A DNA stretch of 7,085 nt, from the NCBI GenBank assembly GCA_025966335.1, contig JAICRS010000156.1, forward strand, positions 1 to 7,085. Reading direction: 5' to 3'. Position numbers and translations under genes: made by a program. Positions within the stretch are counted from its first letter, which is position 1; each line of letters starts with the position of its first letter. This stretch comes from Nocardioidaceae bacterium. GTDB lineage: Bacteria > Actinomycetota > Actinomycetes > Propionibacteriales > Nocardioidaceae. Positions 1-6,858 of this stretch are shown piece after piece. The notes beneath the pieces were generated by a model, which saw nothing but the letters and a program-made list of their open reading frames with translations, was not told the origin of the DNA and did no database searches.

Positions 1-116
1 TCGCCCCAGATGGAGTAAGTCGGACACGTCGGCAGGCAGAACCCGCAGTGCACGCAGTCGTCGACGAGCGCTGCCGACGGAGGACGGTGCTCGTCGAAGG
101 CTGGGGTGACGTCCAC
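1..116 (-). CDS. glcF: Glycolate oxidase iron-sulfur subunit GlcF, N-terminal fragment (cut by window edge)
   Basis: Only the first 38 codons are present; the gene continues beyond base 1. The start is taken as GTG at 116-114, preceded by GGAGGG (129-124) with 7 nt spacing, and it lies 1 nt after the glcE stop. The fragment contains CVHCGFCLPTCP (residues 21-32), in which Cys21, Cys24, Cys27 and Cys31 form a classic CxxCxxCxxxCP [4Fe-4S] ligand set. The following TY (residues 33-34) also fits the first ferredoxin-like cluster of GlcF. In the family, GlcF carries two [4Fe-4S] clusters and passes electrons from the flavin subunits GlcD and GlcE towards the quinone pool. Position directly behind glcD and glcE supports the identity. 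A related Fe-S subunit of a D-lactate or other 2-hydroxyacid dehydrogenase complex cannot be excluded from this fragment alone. Confidence 0.88.
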   Translation of the reverse strand, partial: MDVTPAFDEHRPPSAALVDDCVHCGFCLPTCPTYSIWG

Positions 117-117
117 G

Positions 118-1362
118 TCAGATCCCTCCGACGAACCGGCCCGGCGAGAGCCGGTGGTCCGGGTCGAGCTGGTCCTTGAGCCGGCGCATCAGGTCGAGGC
201 CGGCCACCGGTCCCCACACGTCAAGCCCGCGACGGGTCTCCGCCGGTGCAGTGAGAACGACCACCGTTCCGTCGTACGTCGCCGCGACGGTCCGCATCGC
301 CTCGAGCACCAGCGCGACCAACTGTGGTTCGGTGTCGGACGGCATCGAGGCGTAGAGCACACCGCCGGCCGATCCGCGGACGGACACCGGCACCCCGTGA
401 CGCCGGCCCACGGATCGCGCGCCGGCGAGCACCGGTCCCACGCCCATCAGCGTGGAGGTGATCTTCAGCCCTACGTCGTCGGCGCTGAACGGGTACGTGC
501 CGAACCATCCGGGCGGCTCGCCGACGGTGTTCCCTGCGCCGAGCAGGGTGCGGGTCGCAGCGGTCCGGGCCCCGACTCCTGCCTCGATGCCCTCGAGGAG
601 CACCGCGACGGTCACCGGCCCGTCGGTCGGCTGGTCCACCTCGACCGCGGCGGGCACCACCTGTGAGCCTAGGACTCGAAGGGCGGCGCGGGTCGCAGCG
701 GCGGGGTCTTCCTCCTCCACGGACACCACCCGTTGCGTCGCCGGCACCGGGTGCAGCCGCAGCGCGACCTCGGTGATCACCCCGAGGGTGCCGAAGCTGC
801 CGGTCAGCAGCTTGCCGAAGTCGTAGCCCGCCACGTTCTTGACGACCTTGCCGCCGGCCTTGGCGACCACCCCGTCCGCGCGGACGAAGGTGATCCCGAT
901 CAGCAGGTCGCGCATCGTCCCGTAGAGCAGCCGCCGCGGGCCGCTGGTGTCGGTGGCCACCGTGCCGCCGACCGTGGCCGACGGGATCGCGGTGTCCAGG
1001 GCGAGCTGTTGGTCCGCACCACTCAAGGCGTCCTGCAGCTCGCGCACCGGGGTCCCCGCGCGGACAACGGTGATCAGGTCGCCGGCGGCGTGCTCGACGA
1101 CACCGGTCATCGCCGTGGTCTCCACCACGAGGTCGACCTGTGCGGGTGGGTTTCCCCAGCGCTGCTTGGTCCCTGAGCCCCGCGCGACGACGTGCAGCCC
1201 GTGCCGGGCGGCGACACGGAGCAGCTCGGCGGTCTCCTCGGTCGAGGCGGGCGTGGCGACGTACCTCGATGGCATCCCGTCGATCGCGTCGTCGGGCCGC
1301 GCCTCGCGCACCCGGTCGTCGGTGACCTTGGTCAGGTCGTCGAGAACCGCGTCGGCGGGCAT
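118..1362 (-). CDS. glcE: Glycolate oxidase FAD-binding subunit GlcE
   Basis: A 414-residue FAD-linked (PCMH-type) oxidase, the second flavin subunit of glycolate oxidase, which converts glycolate to glyoxylate together with GlcD and GlcF. The FAD domain covers about residues 30-205. RGSGTKQRWG (61-70) is the first nucleotide-binding loop, GGTVATDTSGPRR (132-144) and RDLLIG (151-156) follow, KNVAGYD (175-181) is a hallmark of GlcE, and GSFGTLGVITEV (188-199) closes the domain. The C-terminus ends with LDPDHRLSPGRF, the usual family ending. It is longer than E. coli GlcE (about 350 residues). ATG at 1362 was chosen because it follows the glcD stop by 1 nt and has an AGGTG-type ribosome site inside the glcD end. 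The frame is open further upstream to 1773, but that would overlap glcD out of frame and looks like a shadow. Confidence 0.92.
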   Translation of the reverse strand: MPADAVLDDLTKVTDDRVREARPDDAIDGMPSRYVATPASTEETAELLRVAARHGLHVVARGSGTKQRWGNPPAQVDLVVETTAMTGVVEHAAGDLITVVRAGTPVRELQDALSGADQQLALDTAIPSATVGGTVATDTSGPRRLLYGTMRDLLIGITFVRADGVVAKAGGKVVKNVAGYDFGKLLTGSFGTLGVITEVALRLHPVPATQRVVSVEEEDPAAATRAALRVLGSQVVPAAVEVDQPTDGPVTVAVLLEGIEAGVGARTAATRTLLGAGNTVGEPPGWFGTYPFSADDVGLKITSTLMGVGPVLAGARSVGRRHGVPVSVRGSAGGVLYASMPSDTEPQLVALVLEAMRTVAATYDGTVVVLTAPAETRRGLDVWGPVAGLDLMRRLKDQLDPDHRLSPGRFVGGI

Positions 1363-1363
1363 C

Positions 1364-2821
1364 TCAGAACACCTCGGCCAGGCCCTGCTGCTGCAACGGG
1401 TGGGCACCCTTGTGCCGGCCCGGCACCTCACCGCACAGGCGCGGTGTCGGGAACACCTTGCCGGGGTTGGACAGGTGCTCGGGGTCGAAGGCGCAGCGCA
1501 GCAGCTGCATGGTGTCCAGGTCGTCGTCGGAGTACATCCGCGGCATGTGCTTGGCCTTGTCCATCCCGACCCCGTGCTCACCGGTGATCGAGCCACCGTG
1601 CTCGATGCACAGGTCGAGGATCGCGGCGGAGAGATCTTCGGCCTTCTCGGTCTGGCCCGCGACCGTGTCGTCGAAGAGCACCAGCGGATGCAGGTTGCCG
1701 TCCCCGGCATGGAATACGTTGGCCACCCGGAGCCCGCGCTCGGCGGACAGCTCGCCCATCCGGCGCAGCACACCGGGCAGCGAGGTCCGTGGGATCACCC
1801 CGTCCTGGACGATGTAGTCCGGGCTGATCCGACCGACCGCAGCGAACGCGGACTTGCGCCCTCTCCAGATCAGCGCGCGCTCGACGTCATCGGCGGCGAT
1901 CCGGATCTCGAACGCGCCGGCCAGCTCGCAGTGCCGTTCGACCTGGACGAACTGCTCCTCGACCTCGGCGGCAGGTCCGTCGAGCTCGACGACCAGGACC
2001 GCGCCGGCGCCGGCAGGATAGCCGCACTGCACCGCCGCCTCCGCGGCCTCGATGGCGAGCGCGTCCATCATCTCGATAGCGGCGGGGATCACGCCCGCGC
2101 CGATGATCGAGGACACCGCCGCGCCGGCGTCGTCGGTGGAACCGAACGCCGCGAGCAGCGTGCGCACCGACTCGGGTGCGCGCACCAGCCGCACCGTTAC
2201 CTCGGTGGCGATGCCCAACGTGCCCTCGGACCCGACGAACGCACCGCGCAGGTCATAGCCGGGCGGGTCCGGCGCCTTGCCGCCGAGGCGCACCACGGCG
2301 CCGTCCGGGCTGACCACCTCGAGCCCCGTGACGTGGTTGGTGGTGAAGCCGTACTTCAGGCAGTGGGCACCGCCTGAGTTCTCCGCGACGTTGCCGCCGA
2401 TCGAGCAGATCTGCTGGCTGGACGGGTCCGGCGCGTAGTAGTAGCCGTGCGGGGACGCTGCCCGCGTGATGTCGAGGTTGACCACGCCCGGCTCGAGCAC
2501 CGCACGCTGGTTGTCGGGGTCCACGTCGAGGATTTGGCGCAGCTTGGAGGTGACGATCAGGACCCCGTCGGCGTGGGGCAACGCGCCTCCGGACAACCCG
2601 GTGCCGGAGCCGCGCGCGACGTACGGCACTCCCGCGTCCACGCACGCCCGCACGACCGCCGCCACCTGCTCGGTGGTCTCCGGCAGCGCGACGAGTGCGG
2701 GCATCACCTTGTAGACCGCGAGCCCGTCACACTCATAGGTGCGGAGCTCCTGACGATCGGTCAGCACATTGGCCTGGCCGATCTCCTCCCGGAGCCGAGC
2801 GGCGAGCCGGACCGTGTCCAC
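1364..2821 (-). CDS. glcD: Glycolate oxidase FAD-linked catalytic subunit GlcD
   Basis: A 485-residue FAD-linked oxidase close in length to E. coli GlcD (499). It should oxidise glycolate to glyoxylate with reduction of FAD, as part of the GlcDEF complex. The PCMH FAD-binding domain spans about residues 40-215, with RGSGTGLSGGA (70-80), GGNVAENSGG (142-151) and GSEGTLGI (197-204). The C-terminal FAD-oxidase domain has HAGDGNLHP (371-379), the conserved His-containing substrate and metal region, then GEHGVG (414-419) and NPGKVFP (452-458). The start is GTG at 2821, 7 nt after the aceB stop, with GAGG (2830-2827) overlapping that stop as ribosome site; coupled translation is likely. D-lactate dehydrogenases share these motifs, but the glcE-glcF tail and the malate synthase upstream favour glycolate. 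Confidence 0.93.
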   Translation of the reverse strand: MDTVRLAARLREEIGQANVLTDRQELRTYECDGLAVYKVMPALVALPETTEQVAAVVRACVDAGVPYVARGSGTGLSGGALPHADGVLIVTSKLRQILDVDPDNQRAVLEPGVVNLDITRAASPHGYYYAPDPSSQQICSIGGNVAENSGGAHCLKYGFTTNHVTGLEVVSPDGAVVRLGGKAPDPPGYDLRGAFVGSEGTLGIATEVTVRLVRAPESVRTLLAAFGSTDDAGAAVSSIIGAGVIPAAIEMMDALAIEAAEAAVQCGYPAGAGAVLVVELDGPAAEVEEQFVQVERHCELAGAFEIRIAADDVERALIWRGRKSAFAAVGRISPDYIVQDGVIPRTSLPGVLRRMGELSAERGLRVANVFHAGDGNLHPLVLFDDTVAGQTEKAEDLSAAILDLCIEHGGSITGEHGVGMDKAKHMPRMYSDDDLDTMQLLRCAFDPEHLSNPGKVFPTPRLCGEVPGRHKGAHPLQQQGLAEVF

Positions 2822-2828
2822 GACAGCC

Positions 2829-4394
2829 TCAGGGCATCCGCTCGTAGGCCGGGAGGGTGAGGAAGTCGACGTACTCGTCGGAGAGCGCCATCTCGGTGTA
2901 CAGCGCCCGGGCGTCCTCCCAGCCGGTGCCGTCCGGAGTCTCCTCCTCGATCAGCCGCTCCACCAGCTCGCGGGTCACCGGCTGGCCGTCCGCGAGCTCG
3001 GTCGCGTTGTGCAGCCACTGCCACACCTGGGACCGAGAGATCTCGGCGGTCGCGGCGTCCTCCATCAGGTTGTTGATGCCGACCGCGCCGGTGCCGCGCA
3101 GCCACGCCTCGAGGTACTGCAGGCCGACGCTGATGTTGCCGCGCAGCCCCTGCTCGGTGACCTCGCCGGGCGTCGAGGCCACGTCGAGCAGCTGCTCGGC
3201 GGTGACGTCGACGTCCTCGCGCAGCTTGTCGCGCTGGTCGGGCCGGTCTCCGAGCACCGAGGTGAACACCTCCGTGCACACGCCGACCATGCCCGGATGT
3301 GCCACCCAGGACCCGTCGAAGCCGTCACCGGCCTCCCGTGTCTTGTCGTCACGGACCTTCGCGAAGGCCTGCTCGTTGACCTTCTCGTCCTTGCTGGGGA
3401 TGAACGCCGCCATCCCGCCGATCGCGTGGGCGCCGCGCTTGTGACAGGTGCGCACCAGCAGCTCGGTGTAGGCGCGCATGAACGGGACCGTCATCGTCAC
3501 CGAGTTGCGGTCCGGCAGCAGGAACTCCTTGCCGCGGGTGCGGAAGCACTTGATCACGCTGAACATGTAGTCCCAGCGCCCGGCGTTGAGGCCGGCGGAG
3601 TGGTCCCGCAGCTCGTAGAGGATCTCCTCCATCTCGAACGCGGCGGGGTAGGTCTCGATGAGGACGGTCGCGCGGATGGTGCCCTGGGGGATGCCGAGCC
3701 GGTCCTGGGCGAAGACGAACACGTCGTTCCACAGCCGCGCCTCGCGGTGGCTCTCCATCTTCGGCAGGTAGAAGTATGGCCCGAAGCCACGCTCGAGCTG
3801 TGGCTTGGCGCAGTGGAAGAAGTAGAGCCCGAAGTCGAACAGGCTGCCCGACATCCGCTCCCCGTCGACGAGCACGTGCTTCTCCGGAAGATGCCAGCCC
3901 CGGGGCCGCACCACGATCGTGGCCCGATCGTCGCCGAGTGCGTAGTGCTTGCCCTCGGGAGTGGTGAACTCGAGCCGCCCCTCGATCGCGTCGCGCAGGT
4001 TCAGCTGGCCCTGCACCATGTTCTCCCACAACGGGGTGTTCGCGTCCTCGTGGTCGGCGAGCCAGACCTTCGCACCGGAGTTCAGGGCGTTGATGGTCAT
4101 CTTCGCGTCGGTGGGACCGGTGATCTCCGTGCGCCGGTCCCGCAGCCCGGGCGCCGGGTCGGCGACCCGCCACGACTCGTCCTCGCGGACCGACTTGGTC
4201 TCCGGAAGGAAGTCGAGGGTCCCGCCGGCGGCGAGCTGCTCGTACCGGGTGGCCCGCGCGGCCAGCAGATCCCGACGGCGCGCATCGAACTCTCGATGCA
4301 AGGCCCCGAGGAACTCCACGGCCTCGGGGGTGAGCACCTCGTCGAAGCGGTCCTCGATCGGTCCGGTGATCTCGATCCCAGCTGGCTGCGGCAT
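2829..4394 (-). CDS. aceB: Malate synthase A
   Basis: A 521-residue malate synthase of the A isoform (E. coli AceB 533). It condenses glyoxylate with acetyl-CoA to give malate and CoA in the cytosol. The malate synthase signature RDHSAGLNAGRWDYMF is complete at residues 263-278. RPRGWH (163-168) holds the catalytic Arg region (Arg165), ETYPAAFEMEEI (247-258) the Mg-binding acidic region, GMAAFIPSKDE (327-337) the acetyl-CoA site and NLMEDAATAEISR (442-454) the expected catalytic base Asp446. The long insert of the G isoform is absent. ATG at 4394 is preceded by a perfect AGGAGG with 4 nt spacing; the ATG at 4398-4396 lies inside that site and is out of frame. It is the first gene of the operon and would use the glyoxylate made by GlcDEF. 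The frame stays open another 332 codons upstream through iclR, which is a shadow. Confidence 0.97.
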   Translation of the reverse strand: MPQPAGIEITGPIEDRFDEVLTPEAVEFLGALHREFDARRRDLLAARATRYEQLAAGGTLDFLPETKSVREDESWRVADPAPGLRDRRTEITGPTDAKMTINALNSGAKVWLADHEDANTPLWENMVQGQLNLRDAIEGRLEFTTPEGKHYALGDDRATIVVRPRGWHLPEKHVLVDGERMSGSLFDFGLYFFHCAKPQLERGFGPYFYLPKMESHREARLWNDVFVFAQDRLGIPQGTIRATVLIETYPAAFEMEEILYELRDHSAGLNAGRWDYMFSVIKCFRTRGKEFLLPDRNSVTMTVPFMRAYTELLVRTCHKRGAHAIGGMAAFIPSKDEKVNEQAFAKVRDDKTREAGDGFDGSWVAHPGMVGVCTEVFTSVLGDRPDQRDKLREDVDVTAEQLLDVASTPGEVTEQGLRGNISVGLQYLEAWLRGTGAVGINNLMEDAATAEISRSQVWQWLHNATELADGQPVTRELVERLIEEETPDGTGWEDARALYTEMALSDEYVDFLTLPAYERMP

Positions 4395-4397
4395 GCA

Positions 4398-4404
4398 TCC
4401 TCCT
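4398..4404 (-). promoter_or_regulatory. aceB ribosome binding site
   Basis: On the minus strand AGGAGG, followed by A, occupies 4404-4398, with 4 nt between the AGGAGG core and the ATG at 4394. This settles the aceB start: the other ATG nearby (4398-4396) overlaps the site and is in another frame. It is the strongest Shine-Dalgarno in the operon, consistent with aceB being the first gene. Confidence 0.85.
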
Positions 4405-4413
4405 GAGTACCGT

Positions 4414-4451
4414 CTTCCACAGAACGGAAGTAGGTTTCTATACTTCGGAAG
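4414..4451. promoter_or_regulatory. Stacked dyads, candidate IclR-type operators between aceB and iclR
   Basis: Three overlapping or adjacent inverted repeats fill the short divergent gap. The first is CTTCC-N7-GGAAG at 4414-4430. The second is GAAGTA-N8-TACTTC at 4427-4446, with perfect 6-bp arms. The third is CTTC-G-GAAG at 4443-4451. CGGAAG recurs as a direct repeat at 4425-4430 and 4446-4451, exactly 21 bp apart, about two helical turns. The first dyad resembles the TTCCG-N5-CGGAA type of palindrome I recall for some actinobacterial IclR-family regulators, with one mismatch. The most likely ligand is the adjacent IclR protein. Which dyad is actually bound cannot be decided from sequence. 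Confidence 0.6.
4415..4444 (+). promoter_or_regulatory. Candidate iclR promoter
   Basis: TATACT at 4439-4444 is a good -10 hexamer. TTCCAC at 4415-4420, 18 bp upstream, is a weak -35. A transcript would begin near 4451-4452 and leave only about 3-4 nt before the iclR ATG at 4455, so the mRNA would be nearly leaderless, which is common in actinobacteria. Both hexamers lie within the dyads, so binding there would block this promoter (autoregulation). Confidence 0.45.
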
Positions 4452-4478
4452 GCTATGACGGGTGATGAGGGGGGTCAA
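4450..4478 (-). promoter_or_regulatory. Candidate aceB operon promoter (alternative -10 at 4442-4437)
   Basis: On the minus strand TTGACC (4478-4473) is separated by 17 bp from TAGCCT (4455-4450), which keeps the important TAnnnT positions. A transcript would start near 4443 and run straight across the dyads at 4414-4446, fitting a roadblock or start-site repressor. An alternative -10, TATAGA at 4442-4437, lacks a recognisable -35. The first candidate lies partly inside the iclR 5' end, so the two transcription units would overlap. This is inference from hexamer matches only. Confidence 0.35.
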
Positions 4479-5243
4479 CAGTCCGCGGCTGCTCGGTCGA
4501 ACGGCGTGCAGTCGGTACGTCGTACGTTCGAGCTGCTCGAGCTTCTCGCTGAGCGCGGTCCCTTGGGGCTGTCGGGCCTCGCGGTCGGGTCCGGGCTGCC
4601 ACTGACCACCATCCACCGGCTGGTGGGGACGCTCCTCGATCTCGGCTACGTGCGGGAGGCGTCCCCGAAGCAGTACGTGCTGGGGCCGCGGATGATCCAC
4701 CTCGGCGAACGATCGGCCCGGTCCCTGGCCACCTGGGCAATGCCTCACCTGACCCGGCTGGTCGACGACCTCGGAGAGACCGCGAACCTGGCGATGCTCG
4801 AGGGCGACGAGATCGTCTACGTCGCCCAGGTGCCTTCGCGGCACTCGATGCGGATGTTCACCGAGGTCGGGCGGCGGGTCAGACCGCACTGCACGGCGGT
4901 GGGCAAGGCGCTGTTGGCGCAGATGGCCGATGAGCAGGTCGAGGCGATCGTCCGCAGGACGGGCATGCCGGAGCACACGCCGAACACGATCACCCAGCCA
5001 GATCGGCTCGCCACGGAACTCGTGAACGTCCGGCGTCAGGGGTATGCCATCGACGACGGAGAGCAGGAGGTCGGCGTGCGCTGTGTGGCGGTCGCAGTCT
5101 CCGACACGGCCACCCGGATCGCCATCTCCGTGTCTGGTCCCGCGCCACGGATGACCACGGACCTGGTCCGACGCGCCGTGCCGACCCTGAACCGAACGGC
5201 CGCCGCGCTCGCCGCCGACCTCGCCGGAGCGGGGAGTGGCTAA
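4455..5243 (+). CDS. IclR-family transcriptional regulator of the glyoxylate/glycolate operon
   Basis: A 262-residue IclR-family protein of usual length (250-270). The N-terminal winged helix-turn-helix is at about residues 16-80: VQSVRRTFELLELLAE, then LPLTTIHRLVGTLLDLGYV as recognition region, then the wing. The C-terminal effector domain is at about 95-258, with GRRVRPHCTAVGKALLA (139-155) and the IclR signature region GYAIDDGEQEVGVRCVAVAV (196-215), where Cys210 sits at a conserved position. ATG at 4455 follows GGAAGG (4447-4452) with very short spacing, so initiation may be nearly leaderless. It is divergent from aceB across 60 bp with dyads. Relatives bind small acids such as glyoxylate or pyruvate, so sensing glyoxylate or glycolate is plausible, but the ligand and the sign of regulation are not shown. 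E. coli glc uses the GntR-type GlcC instead. Confidence 0.93.
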   Translation: MTGDEGGQQSAAARSNGVQSVRRTFELLELLAERGPLGLSGLAVGSGLPLTTIHRLVGTLLDLGYVREASPKQYVLGPRMIHLGERSARSLATWAMPHLTRLVDDLGETANLAMLEGDEIVYVAQVPSRHSMRMFTEVGRRVRPHCTAVGKALLAQMADEQVEAIVRRTGMPEHTPNTITQPDRLATELVNVRRQGYAIDDGEQEVGVRCVAVAVSDTATRIAISVSGPAPRMTTDLVRRAVPTLNRTAAALAADLAGAGSG

Positions 5244-5245
5244 CC

Positions 5246-5287
5246 CCGGCGTCGGGTCGCTGGCGTCCGAGTCGGCCGGAACGCCGG
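5246..5287 (+). terminator. Weak hairpin after iclR
   Basis: CCGGCGT (5246-5252) pairs with ACGCCGG (5281-5287) across a 28-nt spacer, starting 3 nt after the iclR stop. No T-run follows (TCGCTCCTTT), so it is at best an atypical terminator of the kind seen in high-GC genomes. In such GC-rich sequence a 7-bp stem may also arise by chance. Confidence 0.25.
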
Positions 5288-5329
5288 TCGCTCCTTTGGA
5301 CGGCTGTCTCTGGCGGTCCAGATGGTCAC

Positions 5330-5380
5330 TCAGTTGCAACGGCATTAGGAATCCGGCGCGGACGATGCCGTTGCGACTGA
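5330..5380. repeat. 16-bp near-perfect inverted repeat between iclR and the luxR pseudogene
   Basis: Left arm TCAGTTGCAACGGCAT (5330-5345) and right arm ATGCCGTTGCGACTGA (5365-5380) pair over 16 bp with one T/G mismatch (5335 against 5375). The mismatch would be a G-U pair in an RNA read from one strand and an A-C mismatch in the other. The loop is 19 nt. It sits between the convergent 3' ends of iclR and the luxR remnant, so a bidirectional terminator hairpin is the simplest reading, although neither side has a T-run. The remaining non-coding sequence at 5244-5524 shows no gene I can support. The other options are an operator of an unseen regulator or the ends of a small mobile relic. Confidence 0.7.
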
Positions 5381-5524
5381 ATACGGGCAATGTGCACTAG
5401 CACCGACTCAGCGCGATTCCGGATGGCAGTAGCTCCAACTCGGCCCGGTTGAGAGCGGCAAACCAGCCGACTCGGCATCGGGCCGCGGCAGCCCCGCGAA
5501 GTTCTCATGTAGCCGAACGGTGCT

Positions 5525-6836
5525 CTAGCCCTCGGGCGAGGCGCCGGGTTCCACGAACGAGGCGAAGGCACCCCGGTCGGAGATACCCAGTTTGTGTCCG
5601 GCGCGGTAGAGATGCCCCTCGATCGTGCGCACCGACACCAGGAGCCGTTCGGCGATCATCCGTTGCTCAGCCCGCTGGCCGCGAATACGACGATCTCTCT
5701 CTCGCGGGCTGTGAGGGAGCGGTGCCGCGGCAGCTGCCATCCGGGACGCGGTGCCGAGCCTCCGCAAGCCGACGTCCGCGGTGGCGGCACTCAGGTCACG
5801 CAGGATCGCGTCCGCCTCCGGTCCGCGGCTCAGCCACGAGAGGGCGGATGCCTGCACCAGCTGGCCTTCGACTCCGGCCCCTGCCCGGACGGCGGCACCG
5901 GCGAGCCGCTCGGCCAGCGTCACGTCCGCCAGCGCGACCGTGCTCTTCGCGGCCGTGAGGAACAGCCCCCCGCAACCGGCTCGCGCGGACGACGCCCATC
6001 TGCGCGCGGCGAACTTCGCCGTACATCGGATGCCCCAGCCGAACGGCTATCCCTCATGCGCATGGTCGACCGCACGAGCCGTCGCTCCTCGGCCGCTTCC
6101 ACGGAGGCCGCGGCGGTCAGTCGGATGAGGTCCACCAGCGGCAACGGCTCTGCTAAGGGATCCAGGTCAATCACGTCCCGGATCCCCGGAGCGGGCTCTC
6201 CGATCTGCGCTCGCACGATCGTTGCGAGCTCGGAGGACAGTTCCGGGGCGTCGTTCCGGCGCCAGATTCCATCAGCCGGGCTGAGCCGCCCCGCCGCTAC
6301 CTCGGCGTGGACCAGGTGCGGAGGAAGAGCGGGCTACACCGGGGTAGCAGCCAGAGGCGTTCCAGTGCCGCGGGGTCCACCCGGCCATCCAGGACTCGTG
6401 CAACCAAGCGGGCGGTGGTCTCCGATGTCAACGGCACGACGTCGAGCCTCGGTAGGAGGTCGTCCTTCCACAGAGCCGTCACGATGTCGGGCGCCTGCTC
6501 ACCATCACGCAGGGTGACGATGACGGGCACCAGCTCTCGGGTCACCACGCGGTGGAGAACTACGGCAGAAGCTCGACGAGAAGGTGTGCGTCATCGACCA
6601 CCACGACGCTGCCGTCGACTCCCAGCGCTGTGACCATCTGCGCGACTGCGTGCGGTGCGTCCTGCTCCAGTGGCGGCTCCACCGCCGCCGCGAAGGCGAC
6701 CGAGGGGGAAGGGCGGGGCCGCGGCGCTGGCCGGGCCGGCCAGCACGATGCCCCGGGGCCTGGACCGCGGGCGGAGCGCCCGGGCGATCTCGGCGAGATC
6801 ATCGTCCCGACCCGTGAGCGGGCACTTCCGCTCCAC
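5525..6836 (-). pseudogene. Decayed LAL-type (large ATP-binding) LuxR-family regulator
   Basis: Remnants in all three minus frames line up in the order of a LAL regulator (intact members about 850-950 residues; only about 437 codons remain). A GTG at 6836 starts VERKCPLTGRDDDLAEIARA, leading to GIVLAGPA, where the P-loop GKT/S should follow but is missing. Next come PLG/AFAAAVEP, the Walker B VVVVDDAHLL (about 6590), VVTRELVPVIVTLRDGE, DIVTALWKDDLLPRLDVVPL and SPLFLR. Then follow HLVHAEVAAGRL, AQIGEPAPGIRDVIDLDPLA, VRLGHPMYGEVRRAQMG and TLAERLAGAAVRAGAGVEGQ, and finally the LuxR helix-turn-helix with MIAERLLVSVRTIEGHLYR and a TAG stop at 5525. Frame changes occur near 6700, 6567, 6318, 6040, 5965, 5716 and 5662. 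Most of the TPR-like region before the HTH is gone. The neighbouring genes are intact, so poor sequence quality is a less likely explanation. Confidence 0.88.
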
Positions 6837-6858
6837 CTGCCGGTGGTACCGAGCCGAG

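Noticed and set aside
1363..1773. Longer glcE start with 137 extra residues
   Set aside because: The extension is a low-complexity Ser/Arg/Cys-rich shadow of the glcD C-terminus; ATG at 1362 gives the proper family N-terminus and coupling.
947..2377. 476-codon plus-strand open frame
   Set aside because: Antisense to glcE/glcD; composition rich in Arg/Ser/Gly/Ala without recognisable motifs, as expected from third-position GC bias.
2769..4406. 545-codon plus-strand open frame opposite aceB
   Set aside because: Mirror frame of aceB with His/Leu/Val/Gly bias, no known domain and no ribosome site.
4395..5390. Extension of the aceB frame by 332 codons on the minus strand through the whole iclR gene
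   Set aside because: It is antisense to a clear IclR protein, has no malate synthase similarity, and aceB has a perfect ribosome site at 4404-4398 with a family-typical start.
5326..5571. 81-codon minus-strand frame in the gap after the LuxR remnant
   Set aside because: It runs through the inverted repeat and the 3' end of the pseudogene in another frame, with no family resemblance.
5655..5725. Programmed ribosomal frameshifting in the luxR remnant
   Set aside because: No convincing slippery heptamer with a downstream structure, and there are many further lesions including large deletions; decay explains the data better.
5594..6517. 307-codon plus-strand open frame across the LuxR remnant
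   Set aside because: It stays open while the LuxR frames are broken, but it has no motif, an Arg/Ser/Pro-rich composition and no clear ribosome site; all recognisable protein similarity is on the minus strand.
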